From an uncultured Clostridia bacterium (lineage in GTDB: Bacteria; Bacillota; Clostridia; Saccharofermentanales; Saccharofermentanaceae), in NCBI GenBank assembly GCA_947303185.1, contig CAMYXF010000003.1, forward strand, positions 124,001-188,000: DNA of 64,000 nt. The letters run 5' to 3'. A program made the translations under genes and the position numbers. Numbering within the stretch: position 1 is the first letter of the stretch; each line of letters begins with the position of its first letter. The notes below the pieces were generated by a model, which was not told where the DNA came from, searched no databases, and was given only the letters and a program-made list of their open reading frames with translations. Shown here one piece after another: positions 24,560 to 33,468 of this stretch.

Positions 24560-26221
24560 TTATTCTTTAAATCCCAGGAACTCTTTAAGTCCTTCAAACT
24601 TCTCCATGTAGTCGCTTGTGAGTCCGAAGTGTCCTGAGAGAAGTTCTCCGTTGCTTTCCAGGAATTCTTCGAACGTGCCGCTCATCTGCTCGGGTGTGAA
24701 GAAGAATTCGCGTGAGCCACCTGTGCAGCGGTCGCCTGCCTGCACAAATGCAGAATAACCTCCGAGAACGTGCGATCTGAACTCAAACCGTTCAAGATAC
24801 CATCCGTGCATCTGAACGCCGGTATGAGGCCTTACGTCAAATACATCCTTAACTTCATTCGCATTTGTTATGTATGACTCCTGGTCTTCCATGATCTCCT
24901 GGATAAAGAGTTCGCCGTCCCAGTCATCATCGTAACGTTTGGTCGTGCCGTCATCCCAGTCGTAGTACTTGATGAATTTCTTCTTTCCGTCGACGTCCTC
25001 AACCGTATAGCGGTAGTTCTTATGGAAAAGAGATTTCTTTGCCCACGGATACTTCTTTTTCAGTCTCTTTAAGGCCTCGTCAACATAAGCATCAGCGTCT
25101 GTTCCAAGCAGATAGTATTTCTTGAAGATCAGTACAGGTACATACATTTCTCTCTCGGTGATTCCGCCGTGAGCGGCAAGCCACTTAACCTTCTTGGTGT
25201 GAATGAGCGTGACATCGTCGATCGCAACGGCTACATAGTCGCCAAGCATATCCCTGAATTTGGGATGCTCTGTTCCGGTGCCGAAAAGCTTCTTTTCAAG
25301 AACTTCCTCCTTGGTCAGGAGATCAAACTTGCCTTTATAGATATCGTTGAAGAGCTTTTTGAATTCTCTTTTCCTGCCCTTCTTGATGAAGAAAGTTGCA
25401 ACTCTGGGCTCAATTGCGGGCAGTCTTTCCATGCAGTCCATGAGCTCGGGATAGTCTTCAAGCTGTGACACCGTCGTATCGACATGGCCGTGATCTGCAG
25501 TAACGATGAGGAGCGTATCCTTCATGTCGCGCGTTAGTTCTTCGATCCTTACCTGGATATAATCGATGAACTCCCTGATCTTCGGATGTCCTTCGTTTGC
25601 ACCGCCGTACTTGTGGATAATGTCGTCTGGAGAAGTCCAGTACGCATAGATAAACTTGCGGTCCGGCTGTTCGCAAAGCTCCTTTGTCTTATCGATGATC
25701 TCCTCGAATGTCTCGGCCTTCTCTTCGCCATAGGGTGAGACGCAGTAGTTCTTAACGCCTGCTTCCGTAAGCCTGTCGAAAATGCTCTTATACGGCGTGA
25801 TCGTGCCGGCAACAAAATAGTCAGCTGCCTTCTTCTTTTTGCCCACGATAGTGTTTTTATATACGGTTACAACCTGGTCTAAGTCCTTGTAGTAAACGTC
25901 CCAGCCGAGCCATCCGTGTTCGCAGGGCTGAAGACCTGTCATGAGAGATGTCGTTGCTGCAACGGTTGCCGACGGGAATACTGAATTAACATTGCCGACG
26001 CTATGCGTTCTCATAAAACCCATACGTTCGGCATTCCAGCCCAGGATGCTACAGCCAAGACCGTCAAGAACCAACAAAACAACGTTCTTATAATCTTCTT
26101 TAAGATACTTATCCAGGAGCTTTGAAGAGCTGCCCGCAGGCTCAGCTCCGAAGTATTTCAGGATGGAATTAGGAAGATTTGCTACGCAGTTTTCGTAATC
26201 CGGTAAGACTGGATGATTCAT
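24560..26221 (-). CDS. Type I phosphodiesterase/nucleotide pyrophosphatase family protein with C-terminal extension
   Basis: A 553-residue alkaline-phosphatase-superfamily enzyme with no signal peptide. Metal and nucleophile motifs are 'LVLDGLG', 'FPSATVAATTSL', 'SPDDIIHKYG', 'VTADHGHVD' and 'AAHGGITEREM'. It should cleave phosphodiester or phosphonate bonds; the substrate is unknown. After about residue 400 there is a further domain of about 150 residues, aromatic and Asp-rich ('FIKYYDWDDGTTKRYDDDWDG'), that I do not recognise. GGAGGG precedes the ATG. It starts 16 bp after a HAD hydrolase gene on the same strand, so two hydrolases form one operon. Confidence 0.85.
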   Translation of the reverse strand: MNHPVLPDYENCVANLPNSILKYFGAEPAGSSSKLLDKYLKEDYKNVVLLVLDGLGCSILGWNAERMGFMRTHSVGNVNSVFPSATVAATTSLMTGLQPCEHGWLGWDVYYKDLDQVVTVYKNTIVGKKKKAADYFVAGTITPYKSIFDRLTEAGVKNYCVSPYGEEKAETFEEIIDKTKELCEQPDRKFIYAYWTSPDDIIHKYGGANEGHPKIREFIDYIQVRIEELTRDMKDTLLIVTADHGHVDTTVSQLEDYPELMDCMERLPAIEPRVATFFIKKGRKREFKKLFNDIYKGKFDLLTKEEVLEKKLFGTGTEHPKFRDMLGDYVAVAIDDVTLIHTKKVKWLAAHGGITEREMYVPVLIFKKYYLLGTDADAYVDEALKRLKKKYPWAKKSLFHKNYRYTVEDVDGKKKFIKYYDWDDGTTKRYDDDWDGELFIQEIMEDQESYITNANEVKDVFDVRPHTGVQMHGWYLERFEFRSHVLGGYSAFVQAGDRCTGGSREFFFTPEQMSGTFEEFLESNGELLSGHFGLTSDYMEKFEGLKEFLGFKE

Positions 26222-26237
26222 GCCGCCCTCCGACAGA

Positions 26238-26837
26238 TTATTTCATTGAATTCAAAAGGTTGATTACCTCTTTGTGGTCTCCCATGAACTGGAATGTGTT
26301 AAGGCCTGCTTTTTTCGCGCCTTCGATATTCTTTGCCCTGTCGTCAATGAACAGGCACTCATCAGCTTTAAGACCGTATTCTTCAAGGAATAACTTGTAG
26401 ATCCTGACGTCCGGCTTGATCATGTGGTGGTCAGCCGATACAAATACGCCGTCGAAGAAATCCAGGGGCAGGAACTTCGGAAAGTATGTGTAGAACAGGT
26501 CACTTGCGTTGGATAAAACATAGACCTTATAGCCGTGGTCTTTCACATATCTGCAGAAATCTTCGGCGCCGTCCAGGGGATCCATGCAGATGTCCCATCT
26601 GTCGGCGCAGTTCTTGAGCGCTTCGTGGTATTTTTCGGGTACCCTGACCTTTACGAGATCGAATCTGTCCTTGTCTTTGATGTCGCCGCTGTCGGCCATC
26701 TCCCACTCCGGACCTTCGAAAAGCTCTCTTCTTATGATGTCCTTCTCCTCTTCTGAAGAGCAGAACTGGTCCATAACAAATTCCGGGTTGTAATCCAGAA
26801 GGACATTTCCCATGTCGAGTACTACGTTTTTGATCAT
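26238..26837 (-). CDS. HAD-superfamily hydrolase, subfamily IA
   Basis: A 199-residue haloacid dehalogenase-like phosphatase. Motif I is 'VVLDMGNVLLDY', with Asn at the second position as in YihX/epoxide-hydrolase-like members. Motif II is 'VLSNAS', motif III the Lys in 'KPDVRIY', and motif IV 'FIDDRAKNI'. YihX-type members release phosphate from sugar phosphates. The open frame reaches 26939, but that stretch overlaps a neighbouring terminator; AGGGGA before ATG 26837 and the family N-terminus decide the start. First gene of an operon with the phosphodiesterase. Confidence 0.87.
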   Translation of the reverse strand: MIKNVVLDMGNVLLDYNPEFVMDQFCSSEEEKDIIRRELFEGPEWEMADSGDIKDKDRFDLVKVRVPEKYHEALKNCADRWDICMDPLDGAEDFCRYVKDHGYKVYVLSNASDLFYTYFPKFLPLDFFDGVFVSADHHMIKPDVRIYKLFLEEYGLKADECLFIDDRAKNIEGAKKAGLNTFQFMGDHKEVINLLNSMK

Positions 26838-26910
26838 AATTCCATTTATCCCCTTAATTAATCTGTTTTTAGAATTATACCAATCGGAAATGCCTGTTTT
26901 GAGGCAAAAG

Positions 26911-26936
26911 AAAAAGACCCGGATACTTTCCGGGTC
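26911..26936 (-). terminator. Terminator of the HEAT-repeat gene
   Basis: GACCCGG and CCGGGTC form a 7-bp stem with a 7-nt loop; the minus strand continues TTTTTCTTTT. Confidence 0.88.
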
Positions 26937-26959
26937 CATGAGATAACTCTAATTACGAA

Positions 26960-27307
26960 TTAATAGGTAATTACGTTGTCCTTAAGCTGTTCAAAAGCTC
27001 TCTTAGCTGCAGCCTTTGCATTGGGATCCGGATCGGCAAATGCGAGTTTTCTTAAGTATTCTTCGCAGTTCTTTGCGTGGATCTCTGCAGCTGAGTTTGC
27101 TGCTGTAGCTCTTACAAAAGGTGAAGGGTCACGCAAAAGCTCGATAAGGCCCATTCCTGACTCATATGTGGGAATCATGCCCAGAGCCATGGCTGCTGCC
27201 ATTCTGATGTCGTCGTTGTCGTTGTCGATGTACTTGAGCACTGCTGCGATTTTCTGCTTTGAACCTAATTTAAGTATCTTATCTCTAAGAGCGTCGATGT
27301 TAGCCAT
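26960..27307 (-). CDS. HEAT-repeat protein
   Basis: A 115-residue all-helical protein of about three HEAT units ('DDIRMAAAMALGMI', 'PFVRATAANSAAEI', 'PNAKAAAKRAFEQL'). These units normally form protein-binding scaffolds; no enzyme motif is present. AGGAAG selects ATG 27307 over an in-frame codon six residues upstream. A 15-bp near-palindrome, TGTAACAGTGTTAAA, lies upstream at 27477-27491. Partner unknown. Confidence 0.8.
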   Translation of the reverse strand: MANIDALRDKILKLGSKQKIAAVLKYIDNDNDDIRMAAAMALGMIPTYESGMGLIELLRDPSPFVRATAANSAAEIHAKNCEEYLRKLAFADPDPNAKAAAKRAFEQLKDNVITY

Positions 27308-27500
27308 ATGTGTTAGCTTCCTCACTTCACAGATTGCTTTATCATTATATGCAAACTATTTTGGTCTGACCACAGGTTAACAACGATTTTTTATCAATTT
27401 TCCATGATATTTTTCCAAGGGCAAAATCGCACTATTCGTAATCTCGAAAATCGGGCAGAATCCTGGTGTAACAGTGTTAAACGCATTGTTTTCAATGCTT

Positions 27501-28988
27501 TCACTCTGTTTTCCTACTTTTTGCCTTCGACTTGTCAGATGTTGCTAATTTTACAGATTTTGCGGAAGTTGACGGTTTTTTCGCCTTCCCGGAAACCGTT
27601 TTATTGTCATTTTCGGGCTCAAATGATTTTTGTTCTGAAGCTTCTTTTTCTTTCAGCTGCTCTTCCTTCCTGATCTTCTTGAGGTCATTGTCATCCATGA
27701 ACCTGGGAGCGGTCGAATAGACGACTTTCTGCCTCTTTGAGAACAGAAGTTCCTGGACTTTTGAAGTGAGTTTCTGCTCGCCGACACCAAGCAGGACGGA
27801 CAAAATGATGACTCCCAATGCATAAGCCAGAAGGTTCGGATAAACGCCGCCCAGATAGAACGGTGATTCTTCAACGTTATATGACAGGAAGCGCAGCAAC
27901 GTAAGCGCCATGAGGTTCATGAGGTAAGTGTGAAGTGAGTATTTACCGAAGAATCTGCTTACACGGTTGCTTACGTAGTACTTCATAAGGAACATGAATA
28001 CCGTGAACGGGAAAATGAACATCAGAGGGATCTGGCAGAAGTATGTCACGATCTTCTTGTCGATCTCAGGGCCTCTCATGTTGAATTCCGTCCAGTAACC
28101 GAAGCGTGTCTGACCGTAAGCGTTAAGGCCATATGCAGCCGCGGTGATGAGGATCAGGATAAAGAACTTTCTTGCGTAATTGTTCTTGAAGAACGGAACG
28201 ATCTTGTTTTCGTAGGTCGCGAAAATAAGTCCTGCAAGGAATGCCGGAGCAGAATTGACCCACCATTCGCCCTGGAACCAGAAGATCTTCTCGTCCATCC
28301 ACCACTTAAATGACGTTTCCCAGAAATTATCGTCCATCCACCAGTTGGCAGGGCCCGCCCACCATGCCATGTGGCCGTTGATGCAGGCTCCGATTCCCAT
28401 TAAGACCGTGAAGACGCCAATGATGACAAAGCATGCCTTGCGGTTCTTTACGAATCTGAAACTTAAGAAGAATACGATATAAAGGAGCGAGAGGACGATC
28501 GGAAACCACGCATATGTGTTCATCATGGTGATGCCCAGAAGGTTTGTGACCCACTGTGCCTTTTCGAGAGGGATCTTAACGAGGAACATGAAAAGGCCGT
28601 ACAAAATGGCGTCGACGTAGAAAGGAACTACGATGGACTTAACGACTCTCTTCCTGATAAAGCCGTGCAGATAATCCTTCTTACTGTCAAAGCTCCTGAT
28701 GAGGCCGTAACCTGAGCAGAAGAAGAAAACTGCTACGAAATAAGCGCCTGCGTTAACGAAGGGAGACAGCACGCCGGATTCCTGGAATGCATACTCCTGT
28801 GAAATATGGTGAAGGATTACGCCCATGGCAGCAAAACCGCGGACGGACTTCATAACTTCAAGGCTTGTGAAATCGTCGTTGAACTGGTTCTTCTTGCCGA
28901 ATTTGTTCTTCGCGCCGACAACAATGACGCATACAAACAGGAAGCATACGATACGGTCTATAACTCGCCAAACAGTAAAATCACCCAT
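27501..28988 (-). CDS. Acyltransferase 3 family membrane protein
   Basis: A 495-residue protein with about ten transmembrane helices. The acyltransferase-3 signature is near the N-terminus: 'SVRGFAAMGVILHHISQEY', with the catalytic-type His, and 'FFFCSGYGLIRSF'. Family members O-acetylate cell-wall or surface polysaccharides. The C-terminal 70 residues are a charged Lys/Ser-rich cytoplasmic tail. It starts 15 bp after a MalF-type permease gene, so the two are co-transcribed. The acceptor is unknown. Confidence 0.88.
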   Translation of the reverse strand: MGDFTVWRVIDRIVCFLFVCVIVVGAKNKFGKKNQFNDDFTSLEVMKSVRGFAAMGVILHHISQEYAFQESGVLSPFVNAGAYFVAVFFFCSGYGLIRSFDSKKDYLHGFIRKRVVKSIVVPFYVDAILYGLFMFLVKIPLEKAQWVTNLLGITMMNTYAWFPIVLSLLYIVFFLSFRFVKNRKACFVIIGVFTVLMGIGACINGHMAWWAGPANWWMDDNFWETSFKWWMDEKIFWFQGEWWVNSAPAFLAGLIFATYENKIVPFFKNNYARKFFILILITAAAYGLNAYGQTRFGYWTEFNMRGPEIDKKIVTYFCQIPLMFIFPFTVFMFLMKYYVSNRVSRFFGKYSLHTYLMNLMALTLLRFLSYNVEESPFYLGGVYPNLLAYALGVIILSVLLGVGEQKLTSKVQELLFSKRQKVVYSTAPRFMDDNDLKKIRKEEQLKEKEASEQKSFEPENDNKTVSGKAKKPSTSAKSVKLATSDKSKAKSRKTE

Positions 28989-29003
28989 CGCTTACTCACC
29001 TGC

Positions 29004-29999
29004 TCATGTCTGCCCGAGAATCTTAGCTTCTCTTTTTTGCTGTCTGACGATTCTCTTGAGCTTGGCCTCATCCTTGTCCCTTATCAATATAAAATATACG
29101 ATACCGGCAATGATGAGATAGATGCCGAGCTGGATGACGCTTGCGGCAGCAGCTCTGTCGTAAGCATAAGAACCCATGAAGGCCTGGTTCTCAAGATACA
29201 TCATCAGCGTAAGATTCTTTCTTAACGAATCGAAAGAACCGAATGCTCTCGGTACATCGGCCATGCCGAGACCTTCGATGATGGAAACAATCGTGATGAA
29301 AAAGAGCATCGGCTTCATGCAGGGAAGCGTAATGCGGAAGAATGTCTGGACCCTGTTTGCGCCGTCCATTTCCGCTGCTTCAAAGATCTCAACCGGAATG
29401 CCCGTAATGCCTGCAATGGCATAGATAAACGTGATGCCGAACTGCAGGAAAACAGTAACGATGATTATGAAAAACTGGACTGAAGTAAAGAACTCAAAAT
29501 CTTCAGGCTCAAGACCGAAGCCGTTGATCATGGAAGCCGCGATGGTCATGCCTACAGCTGTTCCGAAGAAAGCGATCATGTAGTTCAAAAGGACTGTGCC
29601 CCAAGCCGAACCTGCTACGAGCTTAGGGAAAAAGAATGCTGTCTTAAAGATGCCTCTTCCCTTGATCTGAAGCCTTCTGTCGGTAATGACGGCAGCAAGC
29701 CAGAAAGCAAGGATCCACTGCGGAATAAGTTCGCCGAGGAAGAAGAGAAATGTATTCTTTAACGCATCGTGAAATGACTTTGCTTTGAATATCTCTATGA
29801 AATTTTTAAACAGCGGCTCGCCGATCGTAGGAAGGAATTCCGGATTGGTATTGCCCGCATGCTTGAGATAACAGAATGAATAGTAAATGGTGCTCGCCAA
29901 AGGCCAGAAATGAAAAACCATGAATAGCACAAAGAAAGGGAGAACAAAAATATATCCCCACTTAGAGTAGCGCTTCTCAAGCTGAACCTTTTTTTCCAT
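29004..29999 (-). CDS. Carbohydrate ABC transporter permease, MalF type
   Basis: A 331-residue permease with about six to seven transmembrane helices. The ATPase-coupling EAA loop is 'EAAEMDGANRVQTFFRITLP'. Such proteins import oligosaccharides as a pair with a MalG-type permease, here the divergent gene at 30196. No binding protein or ATPase gene is nearby. GGGG lies before the ATG, and a promoter lies at 30052-30081. Confidence 0.9.
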   Translation of the reverse strand: MEKKVQLEKRYSKWGYIFVLPFFVLFMVFHFWPLASTIYYSFCYLKHAGNTNPEFLPTIGEPLFKNFIEIFKAKSFHDALKNTFLFFLGELIPQWILAFWLAAVITDRRLQIKGRGIFKTAFFFPKLVAGSAWGTVLLNYMIAFFGTAVGMTIAASMINGFGLEPEDFEFFTSVQFFIIIVTVFLQFGITFIYAIAGITGIPVEIFEAAEMDGANRVQTFFRITLPCMKPMLFFITIVSIIEGLGMADVPRAFGSFDSLRKNLTLMMYLENQAFMGSYAYDRAAAASVIQLGIYLIIAGIVYFILIRDKDEAKLKRIVRQQKREAKILGQT

Positions 30000-30051
30000 A
30001 TAGCCCCATTACCCACGGATGCTTGCCGCACCCGTACCAAAATACAACGCT

Positions 30052-30081
30052 ATTATATCTTTTAAGAGGGCTTCTTAACAA
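30052..30081 (-). promoter_or_regulatory. Promoter of the MalF-type permease gene, with a possible operator beyond it
   Basis: On the minus strand TTGTTA and TATAAT are 18 bp apart; the leader is about 45 nt. Just beyond, at about 30091-30107, ACATTGATAGGTAATGT is an imperfect palindrome between the two divergent permease genes and could be an operator (weak). Confidence 0.55.
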
Positions 30082-30195
30082 TATCAAATTTACATTGATA
30101 GGTAATGTCTGGTGTGTTACTCTAAACATACTAAAAACGTGCCTATTATTTGGGGATAACAGGTATGGGGGTGAATTGGTACGAGCGATGCAGAC

Positions 30196-31005
30196 ATGAC
30201 CCGTTCTGAGGTCAGAAAAAAAGATAACATCCTTAGAGCCGTTACTTATATTATTTCCATCGCATTGGGATTGTTTATTCTTATCCCCTTTATCAGCATG
30301 CTCATGGGTAAATTCGGCGACCCTTACATCGATGAGCAAGTCCAGGATATTATCGCCCACGACATCCTAAAATACTGGAAACAGTTTATTGTCGTCTTCA
30401 ATTCAGGTGAGCTCACAAACTTCATGAATTCACTTATCGTATCCGTTTTGAGCACGGTATTCTGCATGTATGTTTCTGCCATGACCGCATACGGCATCAC
30501 GGCTTACGAATGGAAATTAAGAGAAGCATTCGACAAGATGATCCTCATTATCGTAATGATCCCCGGCACGATATCAACAATCGGTTTTTACCAGCTGATC
30601 TACAAGTTCCATCTTATCAACCTGCTCTCAATGCTCATCCTTCCTGCAATCGCATCACCTCTTACGGTCCTGTTCATGAGATTGTATCTGAAAGCCACAT
30701 TCTCAAAGGCTCTCGTGGAATCAGCAAGACTTGATGGCGCAGGCGAGTTCAGAATCTTCAACCAGATTATCCTCCCTCTCTTAAAGCCCGCTATCGCAAC
30801 ACAGGCTATCTTCTGCTTCGTAACAAGCTGGCACAACACGCTTATTCCCAGCATCATTCTCATCGAAGAAAAGAAGAGAACGCTCCCTGTATCAAACAAC
30901 GCGATAGGCACGGAACTACTGCTGTTCCTCCCTCCTATCCTCGTGTATGCTTTCCTCTCAAAGCACATCGTAGAAGGCATTGCACTAGGCGGCGTCAAAT
31001 CGTAA
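30196..31005 (+). CDS. Carbohydrate ABC transporter permease, MalG type
   Basis: A 269-residue permease with about six helices and the EAA loop 'VESARLDGAGEFRIFNQIILP'. It should pair with the MalF-type permease encoded divergently at 29004. A ribosome binding site is not evident before ATG 30196; an in-frame stop at 30172 rules out a much longer protein. A terminator follows at 31030. Divergent placement of the two permeases is unusual because they are normally adjacent in one operon. Confidence 0.88.
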   Translation: MTRSEVRKKDNILRAVTYIISIALGLFILIPFISMLMGKFGDPYIDEQVQDIIAHDILKYWKQFIVVFNSGELTNFMNSLIVSVLSTVFCMYVSAMTAYGITAYEWKLREAFDKMILIIVMIPGTISTIGFYQLIYKFHLINLLSMLILPAIASPLTVLFMRLYLKATFSKALVESARLDGAGEFRIFNQIILPLLKPAIATQAIFCFVTSWHNTLIPSIILIEEKKRTLPVSNNAIGTELLLFLPPILVYAFLSKHIVEGIALGGVKS

Positions 31006-31029
31006 AAACAGATAAAACAAGAAAAAATC

Positions 31030-31076
31030 ACGAAGTGGAACGGACGGTTCATCCTACCTTTCCACTTCGTTTTTTA
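31030..31076 (+). terminator. Terminator of the MalG-type permease gene
   Basis: ACGAAGTGGA and TCCACTTCGT form a perfect 10-bp stem with a 21-nt loop, followed by six T. Confidence 0.85.
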
Positions 31077-31237
31077 TTAGAAGTTAACAGAGAGTGAACT
31101 AATTTTCCCTGAGGTGAATATTCAATTAACAATGGCCTTTCCGCATAGAAATGACATCCTGACACGGTTAAAATTTAAGAGTGTATAGAATCGGTTTTTA
31201 TGTTTGTAAATGACATCCGTGAACGAAAGGAGACGTT

Positions 31238-33466
31238 GTGGATTTTCAGGTTTTAGTAGACTCATTATTCACACCGACTTGTGTCGTATCCGTCGAAAAG
31301 AAAGAGAACGGCGGCTGTGGCGAAATGCGTATAGCAGCGGCCAACAAAAAGTATGCCGACATGATCGGCATGCGCGTTAAACCGGGAACTGACGGAGAAA
31401 CGCTTTCGTTTGTCCCGGGCAAATTGTACACTGAATACTTCCCTCAGAACTCAAGCTTTGAGGATGTGTGTTTTCGCGCTGCGATACTCAAAAAAGAAGT
31501 TCACACATATGCGCTTATTCCAAACATCAACATATGGTTTGACATCTATGTCATGCCTCTCGTTTACGAAGACGAAAAGTGTTCATACTGCACATACTCC
31601 GCAGCGGTCACCCAGAATGCAGACGCACTCGTAGATACTTTCAATACTTCACAGACTGCAAACGACGTATTGAAGACATGCATCCAGCTCCATAAGGCAA
31701 ACAATCTCAAGGAAGCAATGGAGTGCGTGATCAAAGAGATCCGCTTGATATGTAAAGCAAAAGGCTGCACGGTCCTTTTGCTCAATAACGAAGACGAAGA
31801 ATACTCAATCCTTGCATCCGACTTCGTTCCCGACAGCTCCATCAAGCGCGTAACTGAATTTGAAGGATACTACAATATTGCAAATTCATGGAAAGAAATG
31901 CTCGGTGATGAAGGCGACTGCATAATCGTAAGAAACAAGGAAGAGATGGACTACATCGGAACAGTCAACGCTCCCTGGCATAAAACTCTTGTGGAAGCTG
32001 GCGTTACAAGTGTCGTACTGTTCCCTCTCCGTCAGGGCAATGAACTGCTCGGATATATCTGGACCGTAAACTTCGACACGGAGAACACGATGCGCATCAA
32101 GGAGACGCTCCAGCTTACGACGTTCTTCCTCTCCTCACACATCGCGCGTTATAAGGTGCTCCAGCGCCTGAAGCACATGAGTTATTCGGATGCTTTAACA
32201 GGCCTTCCCAACAGATTCGCATTCACGGAATATATTTCCGATCTTATCAAGCGCAGGAAAAAGTTTGCCGCAGTATCGATCGACGTGAATAACTTTAAGA
32301 GCATAAACGACACACTCGGATTTGCGGCAGGCAACAAAGTGCTTATCGAAATTGCTTCACGCTGGAAAGATGCCGCCGGTGACGAAAAGACCGGCCCTGA
32401 AAAATATCTCACCAGGATCGGCGGAGATGAATTCTTCCTCGTAGTCAGCGACTACAAAACTGAAGATGAATTAAGAAGCGTTATCGGCCGTTATGTCGAT
32501 GCGCTGACTGATTATCTCACGATAGACGGCTGCGACATCTATGTGACCGCAAGCTTCGGTTATGCCGAATTCCCGAAAGACGCAAAGACTGCAGATGCAA
32601 TCGTATCGGATGCGAACGCGGCCATGAATGAGATCAAGAAAGCAAACAGCAGCGAGCATGTATTAAGATTCACTCCTGAGCTTTCAAGAGACGAGCATAT
32701 TCTTGAGATCGAGAGACTGATAAGGACCGCTCTCGAAAACGATACAATCTACTTCAATCTCCAGCCGCAGTTTGACATGGAGCATAATCTTAGAGGCTTT
32801 GAAGCGCTTGCAAGAATGAAAGATGATCTCGGCAACATTATAAGTCCTGCTGAATTCATTCCCGTCGCCGAAAAGGTCGGCCTTATCGACAGAGTTGATA
32901 CCATGGTATTCAGAAAGGCCGCAATGTTCTTTGGTAAGATGCTTAAGAAGTCTGGTGCCGATCTTACTCTCAGTATCAATGCTTCCGTGCGCCACCTGAT
33001 GAAGAGCGATTTCGTTGACGAGATCCAGACACTGCTTGATGACAGCGGCATTCCGGCAGACCGCCTAGAGATAGAGATCACGGAATCCATCATGATCGAA
33101 TCTTTCGACAAGGCCCTCGCCTGCATCGATGAATTAAAGAGCATGGGCATCCAGATCGCGATCGACGATTTCGGTACGGGTTATTCTTCACTCAGTTACC
33201 TGCATAAATTCCCTGCAAATCTTCTTAAGATCGACAAGTCATTCATCGACAAGATGAACACGAGCGAATCTTCAAGACAGTATGTAGCTGCGATCATATC
33301 GATCGGCCACGTAATGGGATTTGACGTTATTTCCGAAGGTGTCGAAGATCAGGACCAGCTTGTGACCTTAAAGAGCATCGGCTGCGATTTCATTCAGGGA
33401 TTCATCTGGGGACGTCCGTTATCTGATGAAGACGCGCAAAAACTTGTGGAAGAAAAAGTTATCTAA
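31238..33466 (+). CDS. PAS/GAF-GGDEF-EAL bifunctional c-di-GMP protein
   Basis: A soluble 742-residue protein. The N-terminal region of about 130 residues is PAS-like, followed by a GAF-like sensor (about 145-310). The GGDEF domain is intact ('RIGGDEFFLVV', with 'SYSDALTGLPNR' at its start). The EAL domain is also intact ('FEALARM', 'EITES', 'DDFGTGYSS', 'KIDKSF', 'SEGVED'). It could both make and break c-di-GMP. The start is GTG at 31238, 5 nt after AAAGGAG. The 230-bp leader region has an 11-bp direct repeat, AAATGACATCC, at 31149 and 31208. The stop lies 2 bp from the stop of a convergent gene. Confidence 0.93.
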   Translation: MDFQVLVDSLFTPTCVVSVEKKENGGCGEMRIAAANKKYADMIGMRVKPGTDGETLSFVPGKLYTEYFPQNSSFEDVCFRAAILKKEVHTYALIPNINIWFDIYVMPLVYEDEKCSYCTYSAAVTQNADALVDTFNTSQTANDVLKTCIQLHKANNLKEAMECVIKEIRLICKAKGCTVLLLNNEDEEYSILASDFVPDSSIKRVTEFEGYYNIANSWKEMLGDEGDCIIVRNKEEMDYIGTVNAPWHKTLVEAGVTSVVLFPLRQGNELLGYIWTVNFDTENTMRIKETLQLTTFFLSSHIARYKVLQRLKHMSYSDALTGLPNRFAFTEYISDLIKRRKKFAAVSIDVNNFKSINDTLGFAAGNKVLIEIASRWKDAAGDEKTGPEKYLTRIGGDEFFLVVSDYKTEDELRSVIGRYVDALTDYLTIDGCDIYVTASFGYAEFPKDAKTADAIVSDANAAMNEIKKANSSEHVLRFTPELSRDEHILEIERLIRTALENDTIYFNLQPQFDMEHNLRGFEALARMKDDLGNIISPAEFIPVAEKVGLIDRVDTMVFRKAAMFFGKMLKKSGADLTLSINASVRHLMKSDFVDEIQTLLDDSGIPADRLEIEITESIMIESFDKALACIDELKSMGIQIAIDDFGTGYSSLSYLHKFPANLLKIDKSFIDKMNTSESSRQYVAAIISIGHVMGFDVISEGVEDQDQLVTLKSIGCDFIQGFIWGRPLSDEDAQKLVEEKVI

Positions 33467-33468
33467 AA

